Shown piece after piece: positions 28,200 through 36,580 of a DNA stretch of 64,000 nucleotides. A program made the position numbers and the translations under genes. This DNA is from Clostridium manihotivorum (lineage in GTDB: Bacteria; Bacillota; Clostridia; Clostridiales; Clostridiaceae), in assembly GCF_004015185.1 (NCBI RefSeq), contig NZ_CP025746.1:3055776-3119775 (forward strand), written 5' to 3'. The stretch's first letter is position 1, and the number at the start of each line of letters is the position of its first letter. The notes beneath the pieces are model-generated. The model did not search any database and was not told the origin of the DNA. It was given only the letters and a program-made list of their open reading frames with translations.

Positions 28200-28340
28200 T
28201 TGAAAAAATATATTGATTATGTAACAAAAGCAACAGAAGAACTAGGAACTGAGGAGAATGCACTTAAGCACTTTGAGCTTATATGATTTCATATTGACAT
28301 AAATGCACTAGGAGAGATTATTACGCAGATACTTTACTAA
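28200..28340 (+). pseudogene. short unidentified coding relic
   Basis: A 46-codon frame with one TGA reads KKYIDYVTKATEELGTEENA, LKHFELI*FHIDINALGEII. It looks like a real protein C-terminus and is followed 17 nt later by a good terminator. The family is not recognised. The 5' part may have been lost when the IS630 element inserted just upstream. Confidence 0.4.
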
Positions 28341-28356
28341 GTAAATAATAATAGAT

Positions 28357-28393
28357 AAAACCCCTTGTGAACTTAGTGTTTACAAGGGGTTTT
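28357..28393 (+). terminator. orphan strong terminator
   Basis: Perfect stem AAAACCCCTTGT / ACAAGGGGTTTT with a 13-nt loop. It follows the coding relic at 28200-28340. Confidence 0.8.
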
Positions 28394-28551
28394 GCCTGAA
28401 AGTTATTCAGTATTATAAGCCCATCAAAGCTGAACAAATACCTGTTGCTGAAAATAAAAAGACTTATCCCTAAATTTTACTTTGTTAAAGAGTAGTGTTT
28501 AAAATATGATATTACTTAATGAAAGAAATATTATAAATATAAAAATAGACA

Positions 28552-28601
28552 TTGACACTTTATAATCTAATTGTTAAACTATAAATAGTTAGAATTCTAA
28601 G
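28552..28601 (+). promoter_or_regulatory. promoter and operator of the MarR gene preceding MATE
   Basis: A consensus -35 TTGACA (about 28552-28557) with 17-nt spacing to TAAACT (28575-28580) is followed at the expected start point by GTTAGAATTCTAAG (28588-28601). The same palindrome recurs before the MATE gene. Confidence 0.6.
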
Positions 28602-28622
28602 TGAATTTCAGGAGGGATTTGA

Positions 28623-29060
28623 ATGGCTGATTCTACATACTCTATGCAAACACCATATTCACAATTAATAAGAAGTATTGCGATAAAAATGAAACTCAGT
28701 TCTGATGAAAAAGTTAGAAAGTTAGGGTTGAATTCTCAACAAGGACGCATGATAGGCTATATTTATGAACATCAGGACAGCGGTATTATTCAAAAGGATT
28801 TGGCACTAGCCTTTCAACGCACAGAAGCAAGCATTACAAGTATGCTTAAAGGGTTAGAGAAAAAAGGGTATATAGAAAGAAGAATACCTAAAGAGAATGA
28901 GAGACAAAAATATATATATGTATTGCCTAAAGGTGCTGAATTGATAGAAGAGTTTAATAAATCAGTGGTTGAGACAGAGGAAAATATTGTCGCAAGCTTA
29001 ACTGAACAAGAAAAAGAAACTTTATTAGCTTTGCTATTGAAAGTAGATAGAAATTTATAA
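28623..29060 (+). CDS. MarR-family regulator of the MATE exporter
   Basis: 145-residue MarR repressor. The winged helix reads IIQKDLALAFQRTEASITSM, LKGLEKKGYIERR, and the wing has KENERQKYIYVLPKG. SD AGGAGGG precedes ATG 28623. The MATE gene follows in the same direction 84 nt downstream with its own copy of the operator, so the regulator probably represses both itself and the pump. Confidence 0.9.
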   Translation: MADSTYSMQTPYSQLIRSIAIKMKLSSDEKVRKLGLNSQQGRMIGYIYEHQDSGIIQKDLALAFQRTEASITSMLKGLEKKGYIERRIPKENERQKYIYVLPKGAELIEEFNKSVVETEENIVASLTEQEKETLLALLLKVDRNL

Positions 29061-29089
29061 GTTATTAATATAATAACTTATACCTAAAT

Positions 29090-29118
29090 ACTTAGAATTC
29101 TAAGTATATGAATTCTAA
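29090..29118. promoter_or_regulatory. MarR operator before the MATE gene
   Basis: The perfect 16-bp palindrome ACTTAGAATTCTAAGT (29090-29105) is followed by a second partial site GAATTCTAAGAAT (to 29118). The core equals the operator at 28588-28601. Confidence 0.7.
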
Positions 29119-29144
29119 GAATAATTATTACGGAGGATGATATT

Positions 29145-30521
29145 ATGAAACAAAAATTTTCAAACGAATATTATTTAGAAAATGCACCAATTACTAATGC
29201 GATTGCACATTTATCTATCCCTATGATGATAGGTATGTCAGTAGGTACAGTATATAACGTTATTAATGCCTTTTTTATTGGACTACTAAAAAATACTGAT
29301 ATGTTAACTGCTATTACTTTAGGACTACCAATCTTTACTATACTGATGGCTTTTGGAAATATGTTAGGAGCTGGAGGCGGAACATTTATAACTCGTCTTG
29401 TGGCAAAACAAGATACAGAGAAAGCTAAGAAGGTAGCAGGATATACCTTTTATAGTAGTATTATCATAGGAATTTTGCTCGGATTAATCTTAATACTAGC
29501 AATTACTCCTATTGTTAAGATTATGGGGGCAGATACTTCTGCTATCATTAATTATACAAAAAGATATTCTTTAACTATGTTTATTGGTGGTTTTGCAATT
29601 ATAATGAACTTTGCATTAGAGCAAGTTGTAAGAGCAGAAGGAGCATCAAAAGAATCAATGTTCGGAATGGTTGTAAGTACAGTTTTTAGTCTTATCTTTG
29701 ACCCATTACTTATATTAGTATTTAAATTTAATGTTGTTGGAGTAGCATTGTCAATGATTTTAGCTAATATAGCTTCATCTTCTTACTATGTTTACTACTT
29801 GGAAACAAAAAGTGAGAATTTAAAAGGATTTATTAAGAATTTTAATATTTCTCTTAAAGATAAGCTAGAGATATACAAAATTGGTGTTTCTGAATTGTTC
29901 TTAGCTGGATTTCTAATTGTTACAACTCTTCTTTTGAATAATTATTCAATTAGATATGGAGAAAGTGTAGTAGCTAGTTTTGGAATTGCTTTAAGAATCG
30001 TACAAGTACCTGAGTTTCTTGCAATGGGGCTAGCGCTAGGAATCATACCTTTAATCGCATATAATTTTTCTAATGAAAACTATAAGAGATTAAAAGACAG
30101 TATAAGACAATCAGCTTTATGGATTTTGGGATTATCAGGCGGAGTAGTTACCATAGTTTATATTTTTAGAAATGTAATTATTCATATGTTTTCTAATGAT
30201 GCAGCAGTATTAAGTGTTGGAGTTTATATCATGGCTGCAATGCTCATTTCCGCACTTTTCAATGGATTTACAACATTATTTATAGGAATCTTTCAGGCAT
30301 CAGGTCAAGGAACACCATCAACAATTATGTCAATCACCCAAGGAATTCTTTTTATTCCTGTTATAATGGTAATGAATAAATTCTTTGGCTTGCATGGTGT
30401 TATATGGTCCATGACCATTACAGAAATAATTACCTTTTTAACTGGAGTAGTACTCTATATTATTTTTAACAATAAACTTAAAAACAATAAACTAAATAAC
30501 AATCAAGTAGTAGCAAGCTAG
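29145..30521 (+). CDS. MATE-family multidrug efflux transporter
   Basis: 458-residue MATE exporter with about twelve membrane helices. Typical features are the N-terminal PITNAIAHLSIPMMIGM, the GAGGGTFITR loop and the second-half repeat. Such pumps expel cationic drugs with Na+ or H+ gradients. SD GGAGGATG precedes ATG 29145. It is controlled by the upstream MarR gene, judging from shared operators. The C-terminus is a short Asn/Lys tail. Confidence 0.93.
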   Translation: MKQKFSNEYYLENAPITNAIAHLSIPMMIGMSVGTVYNVINAFFIGLLKNTDMLTAITLGLPIFTILMAFGNMLGAGGGTFITRLVAKQDTEKAKKVAGYTFYSSIIIGILLGLILILAITPIVKIMGADTSAIINYTKRYSLTMFIGGFAIIMNFALEQVVRAEGASKESMFGMVVSTVFSLIFDPLLILVFKFNVVGVALSMILANIASSSYYVYYLETKSENLKGFIKNFNISLKDKLEIYKIGVSELFLAGFLIVTTLLLNNYSIRYGESVVASFGIALRIVQVPEFLAMGLALGIIPLIAYNFSNENYKRLKDSIRQSALWILGLSGGVVTIVYIFRNVIIHMFSNDAAVLSVGVYIMAAMLISALFNGFTTLFIGIFQASGQGTPSTIMSITQGILFIPVIMVMNKFFGLHGVIWSMTITEIITFLTGVVLYIIFNNKLKNNKLNNNQVVAS

Positions 30522-30732
30522 CAGCTATTAAGATTGTATCTATATAACTAGTTAGTTTTAATAAAGTAAGTATACTAAGTGCTGAAGTAAACGGACTTAT
30601 AGCTTGCAAAAGTTATGGTAAGAACAAGTATATGAAGAATATCATATGGAAAAGTAGATGTATATATATGAAAGCAATTATTGAATCGATATAAAGATAA
30701 AATTAATGAGATATAATCTAGGTCAAAACAGA

Positions 30733-30857
30733 TGACTTTAAAACAAAGAATAGGTAAGCTTAACATTAATTAATGTTGGGTGGATTAACTATTATGGAAT
30801 AGCCAAGTGCAAAGTAATAGTAGAACGTAGAAATATTTGGATAAGGAAAGATTAAGG
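30733..30857 (+). pseudogene. relic of a group II intron reverse transcriptase C-terminus
   Basis: Across one frameshift the sequence reads TLKQRIGKLNIN and then GWINYYGIAKCKVIVERRN, IWIRKD. LKQRIGKLN...GWINYYGIA...WIRR is the maturase (X) region near the end of group II intron proteins. Everything upstream is lost and stops interrupt it. No intact intron domain V was recognised next to it. Confidence 0.6.
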
Positions 30858-30891
30858 ATGTTTATCATAAGCAGTTTATAAAAAAGTATAC

Positions 30892-31092
30892 AAGTTAACC
30901 ACTTAAGAAGTTATATTTATATAAATATAACTTCTTTTAAATTTAAGTTTTTAACAAGATAAGAATATAACAATTTAAGAATTTATAGGAAAAATGAGGG
31001 TTTAGAATTGGTTGTATAATTATAGAAAGAAAAAACAAACTTAACGATAACTTCAATACAAAGATTGCTAAATATGATATATTAAAAAAGTA
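30892..31092. repeat. 200-bp dispersed non-coding repeat, copy 2
   Basis: Matches 17513-17712 over its whole length at roughly 75-80% by eye. It begins AAGTTAACCACTTAA and contains a perfect 32-bp palindrome (30905-30936, AAGAAGTTATATTTAT and its complement). It lies in the 833-nt gap between the MATE and SNF2 genes. Confidence 0.75.
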
Positions 31093-31354
31093 TTGGTTAT
31101 AATATTATATGGAAGCTTTATGAAGACTTAAATTATAACGGCTTCTGATGATATAATAATACCGTGGTCTGGGTATTATCTGGCATATATAAATTAATAG
31201 TTGAAGTTTGATACCTATATAAAGAGTTTCTACATATAAATTTATTTTACAGCCGTTCGTAAATCCAGTGGGTTATGGATTCTAAGGCATGTATAATTTA
31301 ATGTTTTAGCTAAAAACTCAGCAATAAAATATGTAAGTGGTAGGAGGACAACCC

Positions 31355-34021
31355 TTGAAACAAGGAATTAAAGATAGTAAAGAACTAATTGCTATATTCA
31401 ACGAGAAAAGTTTCATTTTAGATTTTCAAGCCTTAGCTAAGTCAGCGGCTTCAGAAGAAGATATAAAAGTTCAAGAACAATGGTATGAAAGATTTTTGAA
31501 AGATAAATATAAAGCCTTATGGGACTTGGGCTTTGAGAGTAAAAAATATTGGATGTCTCAATCCATAAGCTTTTTAAACTACATATCAGAAAAATTAATT
31601 GATAAGATTTCTAAGCAATCAGACATAGAGTTTACAAGAGAAAATGCTGACCTTAATCTATCCTTGGAAGAACTTGAGGATATAAGTAAGAAGCTTCCCT
31701 TTTCCATAGGATCTGAGTTTATCAATAATCAGTGGATAAAAGCTAACTTTGAAAAAATTGCTGAGGTATATAGAAGAGAGATATTAAGCTACCAAGGAAG
31801 TGTTAATGCATTTTTTCTTGAAAGAAACAGCAATATCAATGTGGTTGGAAGAGTGTTTTTTCACCTTGTAGAAAATAAAGAAGATAAACATCCTTTTGCA
31901 TTCTTAGCTACCTATTCGACAGAGGACAAAGAGAAAGGTATAAAAAAAGCCAAGCATATGCCTCTAAAAAATGCACTTTTAGAATATAAGGAGGATAAGG
32001 AAAAGCTTCTACAATTGATGTCTACTATAAGCAAAGCGGCAGAGAGAAGTGACTTTATATCAGAGCTTATGGAAAGCGGTGAGCTATTTTCACCATTAAG
32101 ACTGACTAAAAGTGAAGCCTATAGATTTTTAAGAGAAATTCCTACCTATGAAGAAGCAGGAATAATGTGCAGGATACCAAACTGGTGGAAAAATAAAAGT
32201 AATTCTGTAAGACTTTCAGTTTCTGTTGGAGAAAAAGAGCCTTCAATGGTTGGAATGGATGCACTTCTATCCTTTAATCCAGAGATATTTCTTGGAGATG
32301 AAAAGCTATCTAAAGAGGAATTAAAGAAGCTTCTATTAGAGGAGGAAGGGTTAACCCTTATTAAGGGAAAGTGGATTGAAGTTGATAAAAAAAGATTATC
32401 TCAAGCCTTAGAAGCCTATGAAAAAGCGGAGAAGTTATCTAAGAAACAAGGCTTAACAATCGCAGAAGCAATGCGAATGGAGCTTAAAGGACCTGAAAGT
32501 CTTGGAATAGATGAAGAGAAGGTAGCTTTTGATGTAACCAATGGAGCTTGGTTTAAAAGAGTTAAGGAAGCTATGTTAGATCCAAAGGTTATAAAGGAAG
32601 TAAAACCAGCTCAAAGCTTTAAGGCAAAACTAAGACCATATCAATATACAGGCTTTAATTGGCTTTCTTACATGCAGAGCCTTGGCTTTGGTGCATGTCT
32701 AGCAGATGATATGGGACTTGGTAAAACTGTTCAGATTATTGCCTTCTTAGAAAAACTGAGAGTAGAAAAAGGAGGAAAGGCACTTTTAATCCTTCCTGCT
32801 TCACTAATAGGTAACTGGCAAAAGGAAACCGAAAAGTTTGCTCCAGAAATGCCAGTGGTTATACTCCATGGGAAAGAAGCCAGTGAAAGCCTAGCTCTAG
32901 AAGACGGCTTTTTATATATTACCACCTATGGTATGGCAGCTAGAATGGAAGAGCTAAAGGAGAAGCTTTGGGATATATTGATACTTGACGAAGCACAAGC
33001 AATTAAAAATCCTGGTACTAAGCAAACTAGAACTATTAAGCAGATCCAAGCGAAAACTAAAATAGCCATGACTGGTACACCTATTGAAAATAGGCTTTCA
33101 GATCTTTGGTCTTTGTTTGACTTTTTAGATCCAGGGTTACTTGGCACCACTAAGGAATTTACGAGCTTTGTAAAAGATATAAACCATAGCAGCAATGGTT
33201 ATGCGAAGCTTAGAAATATGGTAAATCCATTCATTCTAAGAAGATTAAAAACAGATAAGACGGTTATATCTGACCTACCAGAAAAGGTTGAACTTAAAGA
33301 ATATGCCACTTTGAGCAAAAAGCAAGTAGTACTTTACAATAAACTTGTAAAAGAGCTTGAGGCAAAACTTAATAATTCTGAAGGCATTGAGAGAAAAGGC
33401 CTAGTTTTAGCAAGCATAATGAAGTTCAAGCAGATATGCAATCATCCTGATCAATATTTAGGTTTAAAGGAATATAAAACAGATAATAGCGGAAAGTTTG
33501 AGCAGCTTAAAACTATTTGTGAAAACATCTATGAGAAGAGGGAAAGAGTACTTGTATTTACACAATTTAAAGAACTTACAGAACCTTTAGCAGACTTTTT
33601 AGAGACAATATTTAATAAAAAAGGTCTAGTACTTCATGGAGAAACCTCCGTAAAGAAAAGAAGTGAAATGGTAGAAAAGTTCAATGGTGAAGAATATATT
33701 CCTTACATGGTGCTATCACTAAAAGCAGGAGGAGTTGGACTAAACCTTACCTCAGCTAATCATGTAGTTCACTTTGATAGATGGTGGAATCCAGCCATAG
33801 AAAATCAAGCCACAGATAGAGCCTTCCGTATAGGTCAAACAAAGAACGTAATGGTACATAAATTTATAACCACTGGCTCCATAGAAGAAAAAATAGATCA
33901 GATGCTAGAAGAAAAGCAAAAACTAGCAGGAGACATAATAGGAGCCTCAGGCGAAAATTGGATTACAGAGCTAGACAACAAAGAATTAATGGAACTATTC
34001 AAACTAGGTGGTGGAAAATAG
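31355..34021 (+). CDS. SNF2-family helicase (YwqA-like)
   Basis: 888-residue Swi2/Snf2 ATPase. Residues about 1-410 are the bacterial SNF2-associated N-terminal region. Then follow Walker A in DDMGLGKT (about 451-458), DEAQ (about 545), GTPIENRLSDLW, and the C-terminal helicase lobe with ATDRAFRIGQ (about 820). I choose TTG 31355, 5 nt after TAGGAGGA; GTG 31337 would include that SD. The zinc-binding SWIM module that often sits in the same chain is encoded by the next gene, with no intergenic base, as in B. subtilis ywqA-ywqB. Role: ATP-driven remodelling on nucleic acid. Confidence 0.92.
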   Translation: MKQGIKDSKELIAIFNEKSFILDFQALAKSAASEEDIKVQEQWYERFLKDKYKALWDLGFESKKYWMSQSISFLNYISEKLIDKISKQSDIEFTRENADLNLSLEELEDISKKLPFSIGSEFINNQWIKANFEKIAEVYRREILSYQGSVNAFFLERNSNINVVGRVFFHLVENKEDKHPFAFLATYSTEDKEKGIKKAKHMPLKNALLEYKEDKEKLLQLMSTISKAAERSDFISELMESGELFSPLRLTKSEAYRFLREIPTYEEAGIMCRIPNWWKNKSNSVRLSVSVGEKEPSMVGMDALLSFNPEIFLGDEKLSKEELKKLLLEEEGLTLIKGKWIEVDKKRLSQALEAYEKAEKLSKKQGLTIAEAMRMELKGPESLGIDEEKVAFDVTNGAWFKRVKEAMLDPKVIKEVKPAQSFKAKLRPYQYTGFNWLSYMQSLGFGACLADDMGLGKTVQIIAFLEKLRVEKGGKALLILPASLIGNWQKETEKFAPEMPVVILHGKEASESLALEDGFLYITTYGMAARMEELKEKLWDILILDEAQAIKNPGTKQTRTIKQIQAKTKIAMTGTPIENRLSDLWSLFDFLDPGLLGTTKEFTSFVKDINHSSNGYAKLRNMVNPFILRRLKTDKTVISDLPEKVELKEYATLSKKQVVLYNKLVKELEAKLNNSEGIERKGLVLASIMKFKQICNHPDQYLGLKEYKTDNSGKFEQLKTICENIYEKRERVLVFTQFKELTEPLADFLETIFNKKGLVLHGETSVKKRSEMVEKFNGEEYIPYMVLSLKAGGVGLNLTSANHVVHFDRWWNPAIENQATDRAFRIGQTKNVMVHKFITTGSIEEKIDQMLEEKQKLAGDIIGASGENWITELDNKELMELFKLGGGK

Positions 34022-34738
34022 ATGTGGTATTATAATCCTAATAAAAAAGTTTCAGCAGCAGAAAGCAAAGCAAAGGCAAAAAAAGCCCTAGAGAAGCTTA
34101 GTAAAGAAAATCCTGATATATCACCAGTAATTATAGAAGGAAAAAATATTGCAACTAAATGGTGGGGCAAGTCTTGGAATAAAAACCTAGAAAGCTATGC
34201 AGATTATATCAACAGAATATCTAGAGGAAGAACCTATGTAAAAAGCGGCTCAGTATTAGACTTAAAAATCATAGAAGGTAAAGCAGAAGCCATAGTCCAA
34301 GGCAGCGGCTCCAAGCCATATAAAGTTACAATAACAATAGATGCCTTAGATAAAGCAAAGTGGGAAAATATCCGTACCCTCTGCAACAAAAAGATAGACA
34401 CCCTAGAAGCCCTACTAGCAGGCAGCTTCCCCAAGGAATTAGAGGAAATCTTCAGTGCTTCAAAAAATGGACTTTTCCCAAACCCAAAAGAAATACATTT
34501 CAGCTGTAGCTGCCCAGACTCCGCATGGATGTGTAAACACGTAGCTGCAGTATTATATGGAATTGGAAATAGACTAGACTCAGAACCTGTATTATTCTTC
34601 ACATTGAGAAATATTGACTTCCAAGAACTACTTAAAAAATCTATGGAAGAAAAAATGCAAAATATGCTTAAGAATGCTGATAGGAAGAGCGAGAGAGTGA
34701 TTGATGATGATGAGGTATTTGGGTTGTTTGGGGTTTAG
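34022..34738 (+). CDS. SWIM zinc-finger protein (YwqB-like)
   Basis: 238-residue partner of the SNF2 helicase. The SWIM signature is FSCSCPDSAWMCKHV, with Cys162, Cys164, Cys171 and His173 as zinc ligands. The N-terminal part (ATKWWGKSWNKNLESYADY, RGRTYVKSGSV) is typical of the family. ATG 34022 directly follows the helicase TAG, so the pair is translationally coupled and probably forms one complex. SWIM domains bind DNA or protein partners. Confidence 0.9.
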   Translation: MWYYNPNKKVSAAESKAKAKKALEKLSKENPDISPVIIEGKNIATKWWGKSWNKNLESYADYINRISRGRTYVKSGSVLDLKIIEGKAEAIVQGSGSKPYKVTITIDALDKAKWENIRTLCNKKIDTLEALLAGSFPKELEEIFSASKNGLFPNPKEIHFSCSCPDSAWMCKHVAAVLYGIGNRLDSEPVLFFTLRNIDFQELLKKSMEEKMQNMLKNADRKSERVIDDDEVFGLFGV

Positions 34739-34811
34739 ATGGGGAGTGGATATGTTTCCTAATACGATGCACGTTGAGTGTGTTGTCTTGATGTCAAGGA
34801 TTGAAAAATAA
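34739..34811. other. boundary between chromosome and acquired region
   Basis: Short non-coding stretch after the SWIM gene. Past it come a structured repeat, tandem repeats and the defence/prophage genes, so the left junction of the acquired DNA probably lies between here and about 35.1 kb. No attachment core can be identified without the right end. Confidence 0.35.
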
Positions 34812-34812
34812 G

Positions 34813-34912
34813 GAGTGCTGAAAACACTGATAAATAAAGGATTTCCGAGGTTAGATGATTTTCTGCCTGTTGTTCGGCAGTTACTTTTAATGTCGAAAAT
34901 CCTTATTTTTAT
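34813..34912 (+). ncRNA. structured repeat element, copy B
   Basis: Same architecture as 24074-24175: AGTG-CTGAAAA-CACT hairpin, then a long stem AATAAAGGATTTCCGA / TCGAAAATCCTTATT, and an apical CTGCC/GGCAG hairpin. The apical stem differs in sequence from copy A but stays paired. A T-rich tail suggests terminator action for the SNF2-SWIM operon. Confidence 0.55.
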
Positions 34913-34947
34913 TTGATGAGGAAACAAGTCGACCACAAAAATGTGCA

Positions 34948-35002
34948 TAGGGTTGTGGAGACGGGATAGATAATTTCGTAGGGTTGTGGAGATAGGATAG
35001 AT
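34948..35002. repeat. two 24-bp direct repeats with 31-bp period
   Basis: Positions 34948-34971 and 34979-35002 share TAGGGTTGTGGAGA and GGATAGAT with two mismatches. They lie at the edge of the acquired region, upstream of the controller gene. They may be binding sites for a recombinase or regulator; two copies are too few for a CRISPR array. Confidence 0.6.
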
Positions 35003-35079
35003 GATAGATAGGTCGAAATATCTGAAGTGATATAAATAATCTTCTAGAAAAAGAGTTGTAACTTTTAATGTTGTGCTGC

Positions 35080-35097
35080 GATTGTGCAGCATTTTTC
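35080..35097 (+). other. small hairpin with T-run before the controller promoter
   Basis: TGCTGC-GATTGT-GCAGCA followed by TTTTT. It may be a weak terminator insulating the methyltransferase promoter. Its arms are GCTGC and GCAGC, and a third GCAGC lies in the promoter spacer (about 35117). Confidence 0.45.
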
Positions 35098-35107
35098 ATA
35101 AAATATC

Positions 35108-35136
35108 TTGACTTTTTGCAGCGGTAGTGTTATCCT
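35108..35136 (+). promoter_or_regulatory. promoter of the controller-methyltransferase operon
   Basis: TTGACT (35108-35113), a 17-nt spacer and TATCCT (35131-35136) form a good sigma-A promoter. The expected start point (about 35143) leaves only about 11 nt before ATG 35154, just enough for the GAGGTGA SD. Confidence 0.6.
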
Positions 35137-35153
35137 CTTATAGAGGTGATAGT

Positions 35154-35489
35154 ATGTCTGAGTTAGGCGATCGGTTGAAAGTGAGTCGCGAAAAAAGTGG
35201 ATTGAGCCTAAAAAAGGTATATGAAATTACCGGTATAACAGACTCAAGACTTAGCAAGATGGAGCGAGGGCAAATTAATTGTTCTCCTGATGATTTAAAA
35301 AAACTCGCACAGTTATATAACATTCATTTGATTCCGCTTTATGTGTTAGCAGGTTACTTGAATGAAGGAGATATTAAAGAATATCAGTTTGTGTTTCAAG
35401 GTGTTTCTTCTCTTGATGACGAGGAAATGCAGCATATTCAAGCACAAATCGATTTTCTCAACAAAAAAAGGAAGGTTGATGAGATATGA
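35154..35489 (+). CDS. XRE-family controller protein
   Basis: 111-residue helix-turn-helix protein (LKVSREKSGLSLKKVYEITG, SRLSKMERGQ) with a C-terminal helical tail. ATG 35154 follows a GAGGTGA SD; the frame is open back to 35127, but that lies in the promoter. It overlaps the methyltransferase by 4 bp (ATGA), the arrangement of restriction-modification controller proteins that set methylase and nuclease timing. That role is inferred from position. Confidence 0.82.
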   Translation: MSELGDRLKVSREKSGLSLKKVYEITGITDSRLSKMERGQINCSPDDLKKLAQLYNIHLIPLYVLAGYLNEGDIKEYQFVFQGVSSLDDEEMQHIQAQIDFLNKKRKVDEI

Positions 35490-36538
35490 TTTTTAGGCTT
35501 GGAGAATTGTTTTGTGGGCCGGGTGGTATCGCTTGGGGAGCCACAAATGCAAATATAGATAATGATGATTTTGGAATTATACATCAATGGGCAAATGACT
35601 ATGATGCGGATACCTGCGAGACTTATAGATTAAATATTTGTCCCGATGCACCTAATACCGTTTACCATGAGGATATTCGTAAACTTGATATGTCAAAACT
35701 TGCTCCAATTGATGCATTGGCGTTTGGTTTCCCTTGCAATGATTATAGTGTTGTTGGTGAACAAAAAGGTATGGATGGGGTATACGGTCCCTTATATTCA
35801 TATGGCGTCAAGGCTTTAAAAATCTTTAAACCACAGTGGTTTTTAGCGGAGAATGTAGGCGGTCTTAGAAATGCAAATGATGGCAAGGCATTTACTAAGA
35901 TTCTCAAGGAATTGAGAGAGGCTGGTTATACGATTACGCCTCATCTGTATAAGTTTGAGGAATATGGAATACCTCAGGCAAGACACCGTTTGATAATTGT
36001 TGGCATACGAAATGACATAAACACTGAATTTAAAGTTCCATCAACAGCACCTTATGCTGGAATTGATAATACTTGCAGAAATGCAATAGAAAATCCACCT
36101 ATTCCAGAAGATGCATATAACAACGAATTGACTAAGCAATCGGCAACCGTCGTTAGAAGATTACAACACATTCTTCCAGGTCAGAATGCATTCACAGCTG
36201 ATCTTCCAGAAGATTTACAGCTTAATATTACAGGTGCAAAAATAAGTCAAATATATAAGAGGCTCGATCCAACAAAGCCTTCCTACACGGTCACAGGAAG
36301 CGGTGGCGGAGGAACTCATATTTACCATTGGGAAGAGCCACGAGCATTGACTAATAGAGAGAGAGCAAGATTGCAGACTTTCCCTGATACTTATAGATTC
36401 GTGGGAAGTAAAGAGAGTGTACGCAAGCAAATTGGTATGGCAGTACCTAGCCAAGGAGCAAAAATTATTTTTGAAGCAATTTTGAAGTGCTTTGCTGGAA
36501 TAGAATATGAGAGTATAGAACCAAGTATTAAAGAATAA
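35486..36538 (+). CDS. DNA (cytosine-5) methyltransferase of the defence region
   Basis: 350-residue m5C methyltransferase. Motif I LFCGPGG (8-14), catalytic GFPCNDYS (Cys84), ENVGG (Glu122), QARHRLIIVG, a short target-recognition region with SYTVTGSGGGG, and RERARLQTFPD are all present in order. It methylates host DNA to protect it from a partner nuclease. The nearest candidates are the two NgoFVII-like PLD proteins on the other strand; NgoFVII itself recognises GCSGC. Specificity here is unknown. Genes converge at a strong terminator. Confidence 0.93.
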   Translation: MIFRLGELFCGPGGIAWGATNANIDNDDFGIIHQWANDYDADTCETYRLNICPDAPNTVYHEDIRKLDMSKLAPIDALAFGFPCNDYSVVGEQKGMDGVYGPLYSYGVKALKIFKPQWFLAENVGGLRNANDGKAFTKILKELREAGYTITPHLYKFEEYGIPQARHRLIIVGIRNDINTEFKVPSTAPYAGIDNTCRNAIENPPIPEDAYNNELTKQSATVVRRLQHILPGQNAFTADLPEDLQLNITGAKISQIYKRLDPTKPSYTVTGSGGGGTHIYHWEEPRALTNRERARLQTFPDTYRFVGSKESVRKQIGMAVPSQGAKIIFEAILKCFAGIEYESIEPSIKE

Positions 36539-36580
36539 CAAAGCAGTTACTTTGTAGCAAAAGCAAAGTAACTGCTTTGT
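36538..36580. terminator. bidirectional terminator between methyltransferase and defence operon
   Basis: Perfect 17-bp stem ACAAAGCAGTTACTTTG (36538-36554) with 36564-36580 and a 9-nt loop. It separates the convergent methyltransferase (plus) and PLD protein (minus). Confidence 0.88.

Noticed and set aside
34948..35002. CRISPR array
   Set aside because: Only two repeat copies, a 7-nt spacer and no cas genes.
34628..35092. 154-aa minus-strand open frame
   Set aside because: It runs antisense to the SWIM gene end and through the structured repeat and direct repeats, with no SD and nondescript composition.
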